64,000 nucleotides of DNA, taken from the NCBI GenBank assembly GCA_039707655.1, contig CM077665.1, positions 306,714,486 through 306,778,485 on the forward strand. The letters are read 5' to 3'. The DNA is from Elymus sibiricus. Lineage: Eukaryota; Streptophyta; Magnoliopsida; Poales; Poaceae. Positions 11,175 to 23,276 of the stretch are shown in pieces. A program made the position numbers and the translations under genes. Numbering within the stretch: the first letter of the stretch is position 1; every line of letters begins with the position of its first letter. The notes below the pieces were generated by a model. That model was not told the DNA's origin. It ran no database searches and saw only the letters and a program-made list of their open reading frames with translations.

Positions 11175-14100
11175 CTATTTCTGGGGAGAAGAAGATTCTG
11201 GGAGTTCGGATTGAAACCGAGCTCGTTTGTCAACCTTACGTGCCTTTATGGCAGATTTCGGTGTTTGCCGACCGTCCTCGTAATGGAATTCGGCCGCCAG
11301 GGCCAATGCATGTTCCTCAGTTCGGAGGGAACGCTCTGTGTTGCCGTTGACAGTGATGACCCCCTTGGGCCCGGGCATCTTGAGCTTGAGGTATGCGTAG
11401 TGTGGTACGGCGTTAAAGCGAGCGAACGATGTACGGCCTAGCAGGGCGTGATAACCGCTGTGGAAAGGTACGATGTCGAAGATCAAGTCCTCGCTATGGA
11501 AGTTATCAGGCGAACCGAACACCACTTCCAGGCTCATAGAGCCCGTGCACCGGGCTTCGACGCCTGGGATCACTCCTTTAAAGGTAGTGTTGCTGGGTTT
11601 GATCCTTGATGGATCTATACCCATATTTTTCACCGTATCTGAGTAAATCAAATTGAGGCTACTTCCTCCATCCATTAGGACTTTAGTGAGGTGATACCCA
11701 TCAATAATGGGATCTAGGACGAGGGCAGCTGATCCCCCATGATGGATACTGGTCGGCTGGTCTCGTCGATCGAAGGTGATCGGGTACGCCGACCATGGGT
11801 TATACTTCGGGGCTACGGGCTCTACGGCGTAGGCCACTCGAAGGGCGTGCTTCCTCTCCTTTTTGGGTATGTGAGTGGCGTATATCATGTTCACAGTTTT
11901 TACCTCTGGAGGGAACTGCTTCCGTCCACCATTGATCGGACCGCGGGGCTCATCATCGTCCTCGCTGCGTGGGCCCTTGCCTTGTTCCTCGGATGCGAGT
12001 TTGCCGGCTTGTTTGAACACCCAATAGTTACGGTTGGTGTGGTTGGCGGGCTTGTCTGGAGTGCCATGGATCTGGCAAGGCCTCTCCATGATTTTGTCCA
12101 GCGGGGTGGGTCCATTGCGATTGCCTTTAGGAGGCTTCTTCCGCTGCCTGGATTGAGGGTTGCGGAAGCCGGCGTTGACGGCCGTGTCCTCGGTGTCACT
12201 AGTGTTGTGCTGGCGTTTTTTTTTTGTTGCGTCGTGATTTCCCGTTTCCATCCCGAGCTTCGGAGGTGCCGGGGTCTTCGGGGTTGTGACTTCGTCTCGC
12301 TAGCCAGTTATCCTCGCCTGCGCAAAAGCGGGTCATGAGTGATGTAAGGGCGGACATGGTCCTCGGTTTATCCTGACCAAGCTGGTGAGCCAGCCATTCG
12401 TCCCGAATATTGTGCCTGAAAGAGGCTATAGCCTCGGCATCTGGGCAATCGACGATCTGGTTTTTCTTGGTCAAGAACCGATTCCAGAATTGTCGAGCGG
12501 ACTCTCCTGCCTTTTGGACGACGTTGCTTAGGTCGGAGGAGTCCGGAGGCCGTACATAGGTGCCCTGGAAGTTAGATCGGAATGCATCCTCGAGATCCTC
12601 CCAGCTCCCGATAGAATTTTCGGGGAGACTGTTTAACCAGTGCCGAGCTGGCCCCTTAAGTTTAAGGGGTAGATACTTGATGGCGTGGAGATCGTCTCCT
12701 CGTGCCATGTGAATGTGGAGGAGGAAATCCTCGATCCACACTGCTGGGTCAGTTGTTCCGTCGTATTGCTCTATGTTCATGGGTTTAAACCCTTCCGAGA
12801 ATTGATGCTGCATCACCTCGTTGGTGAAGCACAGTGGGTGGGCAGCGCCTCTGACCCGGGCTATGTCATGCCGGTAGTTGGCGTCTGTTCTAGCCCGGTT
12901 TTGTTCCCGACCTCTATTGTTTCGGTCGATCCAAGGCCGGTACCTGTCCCGTCTATTGGGGGAGTACCCTCTAGATCCGTAGATGGATCTCGTGCGGCAT
13001 GTTCTATAATCTAGGTCGTGTCGCAGGTCGTACCTGTCCTCAGGCTCCATTGGCTCCTTTCCCCTTCTACGGGGTATCGCCGGCCTATAACCGGCGTCGC
13101 CAGCCGTCCTATCTCGTCCTCGGGGAGGGCGGTCCGGCTGGTCGTATGGAGTGTGCTTGGGGGACGGTGTATTAGGTAGTTCGTCATCGAATTGTGGCAG
13201 AGCCGTCGGCGTGGATAGCTCTTGGGTTGGTCCAATAGACCGGTACCGTATCCTTCCTCGGCTGACAGGACCCTCGTCCATCTATCATTGAGGGTGTCTT
13301 GTTCGGCCTTGAGCTGCCATTCTTTTGCCTTTAGGCTTCGGGCAGTGGCTATAAGCTGTTGCCTAAACCGTTCCTGATCCTCAATGTTTTCGGGGACGGT
13401 GAAATCTTCGGCTTCCGGGCTATCCTCCTCCTCTACAGGGGGGAGGTAGTTGTCATCTTCGGAATCATTTGGATCTTCGGGGTCGCGCTGGTCCTCCGGC
13501 CTTTCCTGGTCCTCTAATGGATGCTCGGGAATATCGGGATCGCCGAGGTCTTCCGGGGTATCGTTTTCCCCGGTGCCAGCAATAGATTCCCTTCCCTTTT
13601 TTGTCTTTGATCGTTTGCGCGGTTTCCGGCGCCTTGACGGCGCTTCACCCGGTTTATCACCATTGTTTGCGGGTGTGCGCTCGCCGTTATCGGATGGAGT
13701 ATCCACCATGTAGACGTCGTAGGTGAAGGTGGCAGTCCATCCCCCAGTGTTGATGGGGGTGGGAGCGCGATCCTCTTCATCCATGTCTTCTGCCTCCTCG
13801 GAGGCGTAGTCCAACATATCAGTTAAGTCTTCGACAGTGGCTACGAAGTGGGTGGTGGGTGGGATGAAAAATTCCTCTTGACCCGCCTTAAGACCGATCT
13901 GAACGTGGATCGGGGTTGGTTCGTCAGTAACTTTCATCTATAAGATCCGATCTAGACCTTCGTTGAGTGTCGACAGCTCGATCGGGTCAATTTGCTCAGC
14001 GCTTTCGGAGTTAACCTCCGATGCGTCCGCACAAGAAGTGTGTTCGGCAGGAGCTAGTATCCGGCCATCTGGCGCTATGGCCGGATCCGGACTAAGAGCC

Positions 14101-14399
14101 AGATCATCGCCGGGGTTAGTCCCGTGGGCGGGGTCGAAAGCGACATCCGAGGTTAAGGCATCGGAGTCCTCGGGTGCGTCAGATGAGACTGCGAGCCCGG
14201 TGAGCGAAAGATCGCCCCGAGAGTCTACGGAGAACTCTAGGTTCCCGAATCTGATCTCTTGATAAGGGGCGAAACTCTCGACCCAGCCAAGATGACCAGT
14301 CGGGTCAGCGTGCAGCACAATGCTGCCGAAGGCGAAGATCTGTCCGGGGACGAAGGAGTCCATGTTCCGGACTTCTTTGTTAATGACAACGCGAGCCAT
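11175..14399 (-). pseudogene. gag: T1 gag-protease polyprotein, frameshifted
   Basis: The frame starts MARVVINKEVRNMDSF at 14399, 45 bp inside the 5' LTR. It breaks at a stop near 13938, a frame change near 13280 and another near 12210-12220. At the last place an A10 run on the minus strand replaces the AAAAACAAA of T2. In order it has an unknown N-terminal region, an acidic linker (13400-13700), a Retrotrans_gag-like domain (HWLNSLPENSIGSWEDLEDAF, shared in part with T2), a zinc-knuckle-like CQIHG...HTNRNY and a protease with MDGGSSLN. The last Cys of the knuckle is Tyr here and Cys in T2. It stops before any reverse transcriptase. Confidence 0.85.
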
Positions 14400-14444
14400 C
14401 GATTCCTTTGGAGATCACAGCAGAACTCTCAATGAAAGCACCAA
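14400..14444 (-). other. T1 primer-site region and leader
   Basis: On the minus strand the LTR end is followed by TTGGTGCTTTCATTGAGAG and then by the gag start. T2 has the same bases at the same place, so the primer site should be here. I cannot name the tRNA with confidence. Confidence 0.55.
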
Positions 14445-14925
14445 TGTCGGTGTCAAAACCGGCGGATCTCGGGTAGGGGGTCCCGAGCTGTGAGTTTAGG
14501 ATCGATGGTAACAAGGGGACGAAGGAGACGATGTTTACCCAGGTTCGGGCCCTCCTATGGAGGTAAAACCCTTCGTCCTGCTCGATTATATTGATGGTAT
14601 GAAGGTTACAGAGTTGATCTACCTCGAGATCGACTGGCTAAAACCCTAGATGAGTTTCTCTGCCCTACAATCTAAAACCCTCCCGGTTTATATAGACACC
14701 GGGGGGTACCTTGGGTTTACACATGACAAGACTCCTGCCGAGAATGGAGACGTCGATTCCCTCATCTTGACTTGGAGTGCACGATGCGCCTTTGGGACTT
14801 CCTTCTAGAACACAGGGTCTCGATGTATCCGGCCCTTCCCGCGACAGTCAGAGTGCGGCCCACCAAGCCGGCCTATTGAGAGACAGGCCAGCGGCCCGAG
14901 GACCCCTTAGTCCAGGACTCCCTCA
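14445..14925 (-). repeat. T1 5' LTR
   Basis: 481 bp, same length as the partner at 5580-6060, with 13 substitutions between them by eye. It starts TGTCGGTG and ends CTCCCTCA on the plus strand, followed directly by the AGGGG duplication. Confidence 0.93.
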
Positions 14926-14930
14926 AGGGG

Positions 14931-15459
14931 GTTGTTGCGTATGGGAGTAAAGGGGACTTGTTACTTAATGCTATGGGTACGTTTTACCTTAATGATCTTT
15001 AGTAGTTGCGGATGCTTGCTAGAGTTCCAATCATAAGTTCATATGATCCACGTATAGAAAGTATGTTAGCTCATGCCTCTCCCTTATATAAAAGTGCAAT
15101 AATGATTACGCGATCTAGTTATAAATTACCTAGGACAATCTCCCAAATCCTACCACCATGTCTCCACACTCGCTAAACTAACCTAATTGTTATTTTATCT
15201 AAATAGCCCCTAACTTTTATTTCCGTGTTATTTATTATTGCAAACCTATGTTATTACACCTACAAAGTACTTCTAGTTTTATTTCGGCAAAGTAGTTTAT
15301 TTCTTGTAGTAGGTATAGTGAACATTGTTGCGCGTAGAATTGTATCGGTGGTCGATAGAACTTGAGAGAATATTAATTCTACCTTTATCTCCTCGTTGAG
15401 ATTGACACTCCTACTTATCAAAAAGAATACAAACGATCCCCTATACTTGGGGGTTATCA
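14931..15459 (+). repeat. Right piece of host H 5' LTR
   Basis: This continues the 35-bp piece at 5545-5579 after T1. It ends CTATACTTGGGGGTTATCA. It is related to solo LTR C (27421-28941, reversed), with which it shares AGTTGCGGATGCTTGC and the last part of the LTR. Confidence 0.75.
15085..15092 (+). promoter_or_regulatory. TATA box of H LTR
   Basis: TATATAAA in CCCTTATATAAAAGTGC, about 370 bp before the LTR end. Confidence 0.55.
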
Positions 15460-15470
15460 AGACCTTTTTC

Positions 15471-15488
15471 TGGGGCCATTACCGGGGA
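15471..15488 (+). other. Decayed tRNA-Asp primer-binding site of H
   Basis: TGGGGCCATTACCGGGGA differs at three positions from TGGCGCCGTTGCCGGGGA, the complement of the plant tRNA-Asp 3' end used by Athila elements (perfect in S2). It lies 11 bp after the LTR end. Confidence 0.75.
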
Positions 15489-15859
15489 GCTGATATGCTC
15501 GTGTGTGCTTGTATGCTTTATCACTAAGTAGCTTTTATTTCTATTCTACGTTGTTTTATATCTTTAGTTATGGATATGGAACACAAAATACCAAAAAAAT
15601 TGTTGTACTTGCTACTCATGGAGATGGGAACCTCCTAAAACCCTCGATGTTGGTTATGTGGAAAACATTAAATCCTACTTTGATAATCCTGATAAATATC
15701 CATTCAAAAATAATATTGGGAGATACTTTGGATCACCGGGAATACTGTAGGGATTATCGCTTGACTGAAAAAGGGAAACACTTATGGGATCAAATTAGAA
15801 TGTTGCGCTGGTATGCTTGGAATTCATGCTTAAGATGTGATTATACTTGTTGATCTAAG
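15489..15859 (+). other. H leader with decayed coding traces
   Basis: An Athila-like leader precedes the open frame at 15860. A short broken frame (MEHKIPKK...) is visible around 15575-15850 but has many stops. I do not assign it a function. Confidence 0.4.
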
Positions 15860-16741
15860 ATGAAGGCTCCACACGGTCCCTTTCAATATGAATTTAATGA
15901 TAATAAAACCTTGGCTTCTTATGCTAATGGTATGTATGATTACTATGATGTGGAACAAATAGAAGAATTTGTTGCTTTTAAGGGTGCTTATGAAATTGAA
16001 TCTTTGTTTAAAAAGTGTGAATATTGCGATGGTGCTCTTTATAGATCCGAAAATTATGCTATACTTAAATATTGCTATGAGAATTATGAATACAATGCCT
16101 CTATTGATAATTTTGTTGAGGAAGTCTCCGCTGCCCAAGAAGAGACTAATATTTTGCAGGAATCTATCGAAGAAGAAATTGCTGAAACTGTGAGCTCATT
16201 AGATGAAAAAGATGAGGAGGACATCGAAGAACAAAAGGAGGAGGAAAGGATTAGCTACCCATGCCCACCTTCTGATGAGAGTAACTCTTTAGCTCATACA
16301 TTGTTTAATTTCCCTTTGTGCTTACCAAAGGATGAATGCTATGATCCCTTGGATTTCTATGAAATATCCCTATTAGATGAACTTGATGCTTGCTATGCTT
16401 GTGGCCATGATGCCAATATGAATTATGCTTATGGAGATGAATTTACTATTACAATTGATAATTTTTATGGATATAATATGCATGTGTTTGCTTCTCCTAA
16501 TTGCAATTATTATGAGAGAGGAACTACATCTCCACCTCTCTATGTTTCCAATAAGATAAAATTGCAAGAAACTGTTTATATTATGCATTGGCCTTTACTT
16601 TGTGTGGATGAATTGTTCTTTTATGACATGCCAATGCATAGGAAGAGATTTAGACTCCGTTGTTCAATGATATATGTTGCTTTGTGCTCATTACTAAATT
16701 ACAAATCATTGTTAATTAAAATTGACTTTGATATACCTTAG
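15860..16741 (+). CDS. Uncharacterised 293-aa ORF of Athila-like element H
   Basis: This is an open frame of 293 codons starting MKAPHGPFQYEFNDNK. It is very rich in Asp, Glu, Tyr and Asn, with a strongly acidic stretch at residues about 95-135 (EEIAETVSSLDEKDEEDIEE). Paired cysteines occur at residues about 53-56 (CEYC) and 179-182 (CYAC), which could bind metal. I see no gag, protease, transferase or integrase motif and no signal peptide or membrane segment. It lies where gag would be. The start is the first ATG of the frame; it might instead be a fragment of a larger protein. I recall similar hypothetical proteins in other Triticeae elements of this type. Being intact inside a heavily decayed element is unusual. 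Confidence 0.55.
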   Translation: MKAPHGPFQYEFNDNKTLASYANGMYDYYDVEQIEEFVAFKGAYEIESLFKKCEYCDGALYRSENYAILKYCYENYEYNASIDNFVEEVSAAQEETNILQESIEEEIAETVSSLDEKDEEDIEEQKEEERISYPCPPSDESNSLAHTLFNFPLCLPKDECYDPLDFYEISLLDELDACYACGHDANMNYAYGDEFTITIDNFYGYNMHVFASPNCNYYERGTTSPPLYVSNKIKLQETVYIMHWPLLCVDELFFYDMPMHRKRFRLRCSMIYVALCSLLNYKSLLIKIDFDIP

Positions 16742-17687
16742 GATCCGGGTGGATCAATTACTTGAGCACTATATGCCTAGCTTAATGGATTTAAAGAAAG
16801 CGTTGCCAGGGAGACAACTTGGAAATTTTAGAGAGTCATTTTATTTTGTTGTGTGCTTTTAAAATAATTAAAAACAAAAAAATAAAGTTGGAAACCTAAA
16901 AAATTCAGAAAGAGAAGTGATTTGAAAGATATGCATTGGAGAAGCGAGGGTCGACCTTGAACATGTGTGTGCATGCTCATGGAAACAATGTAGAATTTTT
17001 CATGGAAGCTTCTCATAAAAATAAGTATCCCCTTGTACAAATCCACTGTTTATAAAAATAATGTGCAAAGATTTACCTTTAGGATGTTTAAATTGATTGT
17101 TTGATGTGTGATGTGCAAAAACAGAAACTTTTTCTATAGTGTTTGACTTTTCATATTTTACTAGAACGTGAAAAACTTCTGAAATATTTATACAATACTA
17201 TTGTGTAATATTTTATTACGTCCTAATTTTTCAGAATTTTCTTTATCTGCTTACGTTTGAAATCTTGTTGAGCCCCATTGATTTGAGAGCCATAGAATTG
17301 TGATAGCATACAGTGGGTAATGTTGGATTATAATTACACAATAATGTTATAGCAAGACATGATGGGATTTGATGCTATATGTACTAACCCTTCTAATAAA
17401 AGTTATGTTAAGTTTTGTGTGGATGAAGTGTTCGAAGATCGAGGAGGTATTGATATGAGAAGAATAAGGAGATGCAAGAGTTCAAGCTTGGGGGTGCCCA
17501 AGGCACCCCAAGTAAATATTCAAGGAAACTCAAGCGTCTAAGCTTGCGGATGCCCCGGAATGCATGCCATCTTTCTTCCTCGACAATTATTGGTATCTCC
17601 CAATTTTTGTTTTGTTCACATGATATGTGTAAATTCTTGGAGCGTCGTGCGCCTTTTACTTTTCTTTTATCAATGCACCATGTTGGT
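16742..17687 (+). other. H 3' untranslated region, first part
   Basis: Non-coding sequence shared with S1, S2 and R. It contains the hairpin CTTGGGGGTGCC...GGCACCCCAAG at 17487-17512. It is cut at 17687 by S1 and continues at 34095. Confidence 0.65.
17487..17512 (+). other. 3'-UTR hairpin containing polypurine-like sequence (H)
   Basis: The 11-bp stem is CTTGGGG(G)TGCC pairing with GGCACCCCAAG across a 3-base loop, with one bulged G. The stem has a G-C pair where R and S1 have an A-T pair (GGGGATGCC/GGCATCCCC), so pairing is kept. Confidence 0.5.
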
Positions 17688-18894
17688 TGCTACTTGTAAA
17701 CTGCGTTGGGATTTTCCTCGAAGAGGAGAGGAGATGCAGCACAGTAGAGATAAGTATTTCCCTCAGTGAGAAGCAAGGTTATCGAACCAATAGGAGGACC
17801 ACGCAAATTCCCGTATTCAGTGCCTACACAGAAACAAGCACACACTTGCACCCAACGCGGGCAAGAGGGTCGTCAAGCCCCTTCAACTCGTTACTTGCAA
17901 GCGATAAGTAGGGATAGATGGATAATATAAATATAAAATAAAATAACAAAAAATAAATGGCAGCAATATTGTTTTGTTTTTGTAATAATATATTTTGTGA
18001 AGACCGGGGGACCATAGTTTTCTCTAGAGGCTTCTCTCTCGAAGAAAGCATACGGTGGGTAAACAAATTACTGTTGGGCAATTGATAGAAAATCGCATAG
18101 TTATGCAATATTTATTCTTGACAATGATCATGTATATAAGCATCATGACCATAAACAAGTAGACCAACTCCCGCCTGCATCTACTACTATTACTCCACCC
18201 ATCGACCGCTATCCAACATGCATCTAGAGTATTAAGTAAAACAGAGTAATGCTTGGAGCAAGATGGCATGATGTAGACAAAGTAAATCCAATCAATATGA
18301 ATAAACCCCATCGTTCTCCCCTTATTGGAAGTAATACAATACATGTCATGTCCCTTTCTGTCACTCGGATTGAGCACCGCAAGATTAACCCCATCACAAC
18401 ACACCACTCCCACTAAAGATAAACCAATCTAGTTGGCCAAACCAAACCGATAGATCGGAGAGCAATACGAAGCTATAACAATCATGCATATAAGAATTCA
18501 GTAAAGACTCAATATATTTTCATGAATAATCTGAACATAAACCCACAATTCATCGGATCCCAACAAACACACCACAAAGAAGGATTACATCAGATAGATT
18601 CCCGCGGTGAACTTTGTATTGAAGATCATAGAGAGAGAGAGCCATCTAGGTACTGGCTATGGCCCAGTAGGTCTGTGGTAAACTACTCACACATCATCAT
18701 GGAGGCATCAAGGTTGATGTAGAGGCCCTCCGTGATGGATCCCCTCTATGACAGGGCACCTGAACAGTTCTCCAGATGGCCTCCAGTCGGAACAGAGACT
18801 TGCGGCGGCAAAAAAAATATTTTGGCTGGCTCTCGGGTGTTTTCCCGATTTTAGAGAATGTATAGAGTTGGAATTAGGTCATGAGGCTGCGGGA

Positions 18895-18967
18895 GGTGGT
18901 CCCAAGACATCAGGGTGCGGCTAACCCCCCCCCCCCCCCGAGCGCGCCCTGTTGGCTTGGCACCACC
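18895..18967 (-). other. LTR hairpin with C15 loop (S1 3' LTR)
   Basis: The left arm starts GGTGGTCCCAAG and the right arm ends CTTGGCACCACC; both flank a run of 15 C (18925-18939). It occupies the same place in U3, upstream of the TATA region, as in the other Athila-type LTRs of the window. Confidence 0.6.
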
Positions 18968-19107
18968 CTGTGTGGACTACGGTCTCTTTCCGAAGCTTCC
19001 AGGTCTTATTTTTGTCCAGAAAAAATCATCAAAAAGTTTCGGGGCATTTGGACTTCGTTTGGTACAGTATTCCTGAAAGACCAAAAACAAGCAGAAAACA
19101 GCAACTG

Positions 19108-22100
19108 TGTAACATCCCAAACATTGGAATGTTATATTAATTAATTAAATGATTGATTGTTTGATTGAGTGATTGAAATTGAGTGAAATTTGAAACTTTT
19201 TGAAACTTTTGAATGAGAGGGAATAACATGACTTTCCCCTTTGTTTCTGAATTCAAATTCATTCTAATTCAAATCAGTGAGAGAAGATGACATGATTTCT
19301 TCAAAATAAAGGATTTGAAGTTTTGGATTTAAAAACTACAAAAATTGTTCTATTTGGAATTCATTTCATATTTGGTTCTATTTTAAAGTTTGAATGAATT
19401 CAAACTCCCTTGCCTAAGTTCAAAATCTTGCGAGGAGCAATATGACACTCCAAACCAGGGCAAGTTTGAATTATATTTGAATTTATAATACTCAAAAAAC
19501 TATTTTGAAATTTTTTCATATTAGGTTTCAAAGTCATTCTTGAAGTGGTTTTCAAAATTTAGTTTTCTCCAAAAATAAAATTTATGGAAAATAGGGTAAA
19601 ATGATTCCCTTCAATATAAAAATGGAGAAACATGAATTTGAAATCATTTTGGTGTTTTTAAAATATTTTACTGCATTTTAAAATCAAAAGTAGCACTCTT
19701 GGAATTATCTGATTTTGTGAGAATTTTAATTGACCTTGAAAATATGTTCATCTTGTAGAGCTCTTTTTTCTGATCATTCTGATATATGACATCACTAACT
19801 TTGGACTTGTATTTATTTTATTTTTCAAACTTTACTATCTGTTGTTTTAAAAAAATAGAAAAGGCCTTTTATTTTTCAAATTGGGCCGAAAGCCGCGGCC
19901 GAGCTAGTCACCGAGGTTAGCCCAGTGTAGCCCCGACCCCCTCGCGGTTTCTTTCCTTTTGGGTGACCGAGCCCTTTTCCTTTTCCCCACACCCACTGAC
20001 GCGCATGGCCCACCCGACCGAACCCCCCTCCGATCGGTCGTCTTCACCAGGGGATCTCCCCTTTCCATCCCCGACGCCGGCGAGATCCGCTTCCGTTTCT
20101 TCGTTGATTCCGGATCTTTTCTTTTCGTAATCCCTGCTCTCGACCCTCCCTATAAAAGTTGTAGCTCGTTTTTGCCAAGTCCCGAAGGATCCAACGCCAG
20201 AAGCCACCCCGCAATCATCGCCGGAGTTGCCATGTGACCACCGACGCCATTGCCGTCCCTACACCCAACCTCAACCTCCCCGGAGCCCCCTGACCGCACC
20301 CAGAGACGCGCCATCGAACGCCGCATCCTCTGGTGCACTTCGTCGACGCCAGGACCCACCAGAGCTTCCTCCCCGTCGACCCAGCGCCGCTGACAGTGTT
20401 GGCCTCGCCGGAGTTCATCCTCTCTCCTCGCTGTAAGCCGTCACCGTTTCCCCTCCATTCGATCTAAATATGCAGTGTAGATTAGATTGCCCGTACCCCT
20501 TCGATTTATCTAAATAAACCGACCGGTTTTTCTTTTTGTTATTTTTAACCAAAGCGTTTTTCTCTAATGTGCGGTTGTCCGCTAGTTTACATCATGCGTG
20601 CATGCTAGTAGGCCACTCAAAAGCTGCCACGTGGCTCCTGTCTGTTAGATAGGTTTTTATTTTTTTTAGTTTCTGTTTTAAAAACAGAACGTGTTTCTGT
20701 TTTAGAAATTGAATAACTATTAGGATTTTTAATGGTTTTGAGTGATTCTTTTTGCATTGTGTCACAAATTTTGTCTAATTTCTGTAGATATCAAGTTTGG
20801 TCATGTTTGAAAATTTTAAATTGGAATGCAAACAGATTTGATTCAAACACTAATTTGCTTATAACTTGAGTTTAAAATAGGTTTTGAGTTGATTGTTTTT
20901 GCTACTGGCCACTAGTGACTTTATTTATCAGTAGGTAGAATTTGAGAATTTTTAGACAATTTTAAATTAAGGTTTCAAGAAAAATAGAATCTGTTTTAGT
21001 TCTTTTTAGGAGTATTGCTATTTTTTTTGTTTTAATTATTTTCTTTTGTATTTGTTGACAAATTTTTGTCTTGTTTTCTGTTAGTTAGCAATAGTATTTC
21101 AACAAATATTATTTTATTTTATTTATTATTATTTGATTGCATGAAATCAATTCTAGTTCAATAATAACTTGCAAATTGATTTCATTGCTAAATTAATTTC
21201 CTATTTGAGAATATTTTTATATTTTGTTTTATAAGTTTTATTTTTCTGTTAACTTTAGTTTAAATCCGAAATAATTTGTATTATAGTTGAAATTGTTTGT
21301 GGTTTAACTCTAGGTTAACATTGTTTAGGTCATAAGAACTGTTTAATAAAAGCTTTTCAATTAGTTCCTTTTTGTAATAAAGTTTATGAGAAAATACTTT
21401 CGGTTAATTTAGTGTTTTATATTTTTTTTATGTTATTTTTATTATCCTAGTGTTTTCTTTGCTGTTATGTTCTATTAGGGCAAAAACATACATTGTTTAG
21501 GGTGTTACTTTTCATGCTTTCTTAGTTGTTCTTCAAAAGTAATTCCTTTTGCTAGTAAAATATTTACAAAAACACTTTCGTTAGATTTTACTTTGTTGTT
21601 GTTTTGTTGCTATTGAAAATAGATTGTTTGTACGGAAAACCACCCTTGGTTGTTTCGATGAAGTTTTGTTGTTTTAACTTTTTTCTTAAGTATTTCCTTC
21701 ATCACAACCTTATTGTGTTTAGTTTTGGTGATGCCTTTTGATTGATAGTATTGATTGCTAGTCTGATTGCTTATAAGAGTGCAATGTTTGACTATATAGA
21801 TTTCATCGGAGAGTGACGAATAGTTCTATCAAGTTTTTTTCTGAGAGCGATATTATCTTGACCAACCTTACCAGGCAAGTTCACATTGATCATGTTTTAC
21901 CTATGGTTTTTATTGCATTAGTTCAACCCTTCCACCATTGCATGCAAAGTAGGTACTTGGAAACTTGGTTCTTGAGTAGTATCATGTGGTAGGCACCCCA
22001 TGAACCCTTGTCACTTTGGCCCTGGGAAACATTATTTTGTTTTGATATGCTTTTAGTAGACGGGGTTTGGTTGAATGTTTATCATGAGAGTTGTGAGAGT

Positions 22101-23136
22101 TAATTTATGATCAAGACCTCAAGACTTTAAGAATTTTCAAGACCTCATGATGCAATATACCTCTGGGTGGATGATGGTCGAACGGCACCCTGGAGAACCT
22201 AGTGGTAGCCTAGGTGATGCTGGAGAAGCGCCAGTATTCACGCAGAAAGGTCCACCAAGGCACAAAGAGATGGATGGATACTTCAAGACCCGAGGCTTAC
22301 CTGCACAGCCACAAGCCATTATGGGCTCTGGCTTGGTTGGATATCGTGGCGACTCTGGACGGGTGGTGCTACGAGATGTAGAAGAACGATAGGATTGGAT
22401 GGGCACCGATAGTGGCTCAGAGGAACCCTTTGGAAGACCATGTTTCGATCATCCGGTTCTCAAACACCATGCAGTGCGAGGACTTCAATGGAGGCGATCG
22501 AATGTTGTGGGGAACGTGTGCAAAACTCTGCAGAGTACCAAACCTAATCGATTAGCCGTGTCCATGGTTACGGACAACTTGAGCCAAAGGAACTGAAACT
22601 ATCAGGAACTCTCAACACAAATATTATTAATGATGTGGGTGTTATTGTTAACTTGGGAATAAGAAATGGTTGGTGGAACCTTCTCATTAAACAACCAACT
22701 TTGTAGTAACATTTTTTGCCTTGACCTCTTTGTTGTAGGAAAAATCAGCTTTATGCAAAAACTTTAACTTACAGCCCCACCTGCCTTATATGCATATAGT
22801 GTAGATGAATCTTTACCTCTCATTTGGTGACTTGCCGGCATATTCAATATGCTGACCTACACAACTGCAACGTTTTATGTTGCAGATACTTTTCTATGAC
22901 GAGTAAGAGTACGACTCGAGGTTACGGTCTACACTCAACCTATCGTTGATATTTATTGGGACTCCACTCCCATTGACTGTTTCCGTTGAGATTTTAAGGT
23001 ATATATATCAGTTTTACGTTATTTACATGTGATTGCACTTTGATATATACATTGATGTACTGTGTGTGCCAGCATACTGATCCAGGGATGGCACTGACAT
23101 ACAGAGGCTTGACTCGTTTTGAGTCGGGATGTTACA
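19108..23136 (+). mobile_element. Solo LTR A (4.0 kb, large-LTR family)
   Basis: The 4029-bp insertion begins TGTAACATCC and ends GGATGTTACA, a perfect 10-bp inverted end. It is flanked by the 5-bp duplication AACTG (19103-19107, 23137-23141). S1 5' LTR shows the uninterrupted site (CAACTGGCACTGCG near 33957). The long low-GC body has no gag-pol and no second copy of the left end, so it is a single LTR left by recombination. It resembles the large-LTR LARD class such as Sukkula (inference). Orientation is taken from the TATA box at 20151. Confidence 0.82.
20151..20157 (+). promoter_or_regulatory. TATA box of solo LTR A
   Basis: TATAAAA in CCTCCCTATAAAAGTTG follows a GC-rich stretch (19900-20150), a typical LTR promoter layout. 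Confidence 0.55.
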
Positions 23137-23276
23137 AACTGGCACTGGGCACTAGGTTAATAGGTTAGTTCGCAAAAATGATATAAAATAGCATATAAAT
23201 GGATATAAAGTATCCGAGAATGATAATATAGTAGCATGGAACAATCAAAAATTATAGATACGTTGGAGACGTATCA

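Larger units (their letters stand above)
5580..14925 (-). mobile_element. Tat-type gypsy element T1 (Fatima-like), complete, pol-less
   Basis: Two 481-bp LTRs in reverse orientation bound a 9.3-kb element, flanked by the 5-bp duplication AGGGG (5575-5579 and 14926-14930). In element orientation the order is 5' LTR, gag-protease, a non-coding block of about 1.25 kb, then a gene on the opposite strand, then the 3' LTR. Reverse transcriptase, RNase H and integrase are absent. I count 13 differences between the LTRs (2.7%). At 1.3e-8 substitutions per site per year that is about 1 million years. Same family as T2. Confidence 0.92.
17688..23276 (-). repeat. S1 3' LTR, interrupted by solo LTR A
   Basis: The two parts, 17688-19107 and 23142-23276, make about 1555 bp. 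The plus strand starts TGCTACTTGTAAACTGCG (S2 has TGATACTTGTGATCTGCG) and ends TTGGAGACGTATCA. Length agrees with 1575 bp in S2. Confidence 0.85.

Noticed and set aside
18895..18967. Rho-independent terminator (GC stem)
   Set aside because: Eukaryotic retrotransposon context, no U-tract, and the stem sits upstream of a promoter.
19108..23136. DNA transposon, because of 10-bp terminal inverted repeats
   Set aside because: The ends are TG...CA, the duplication is 5 bp and an LTR-type promoter is present; no transposase frame exists. A solo LTR fits better.
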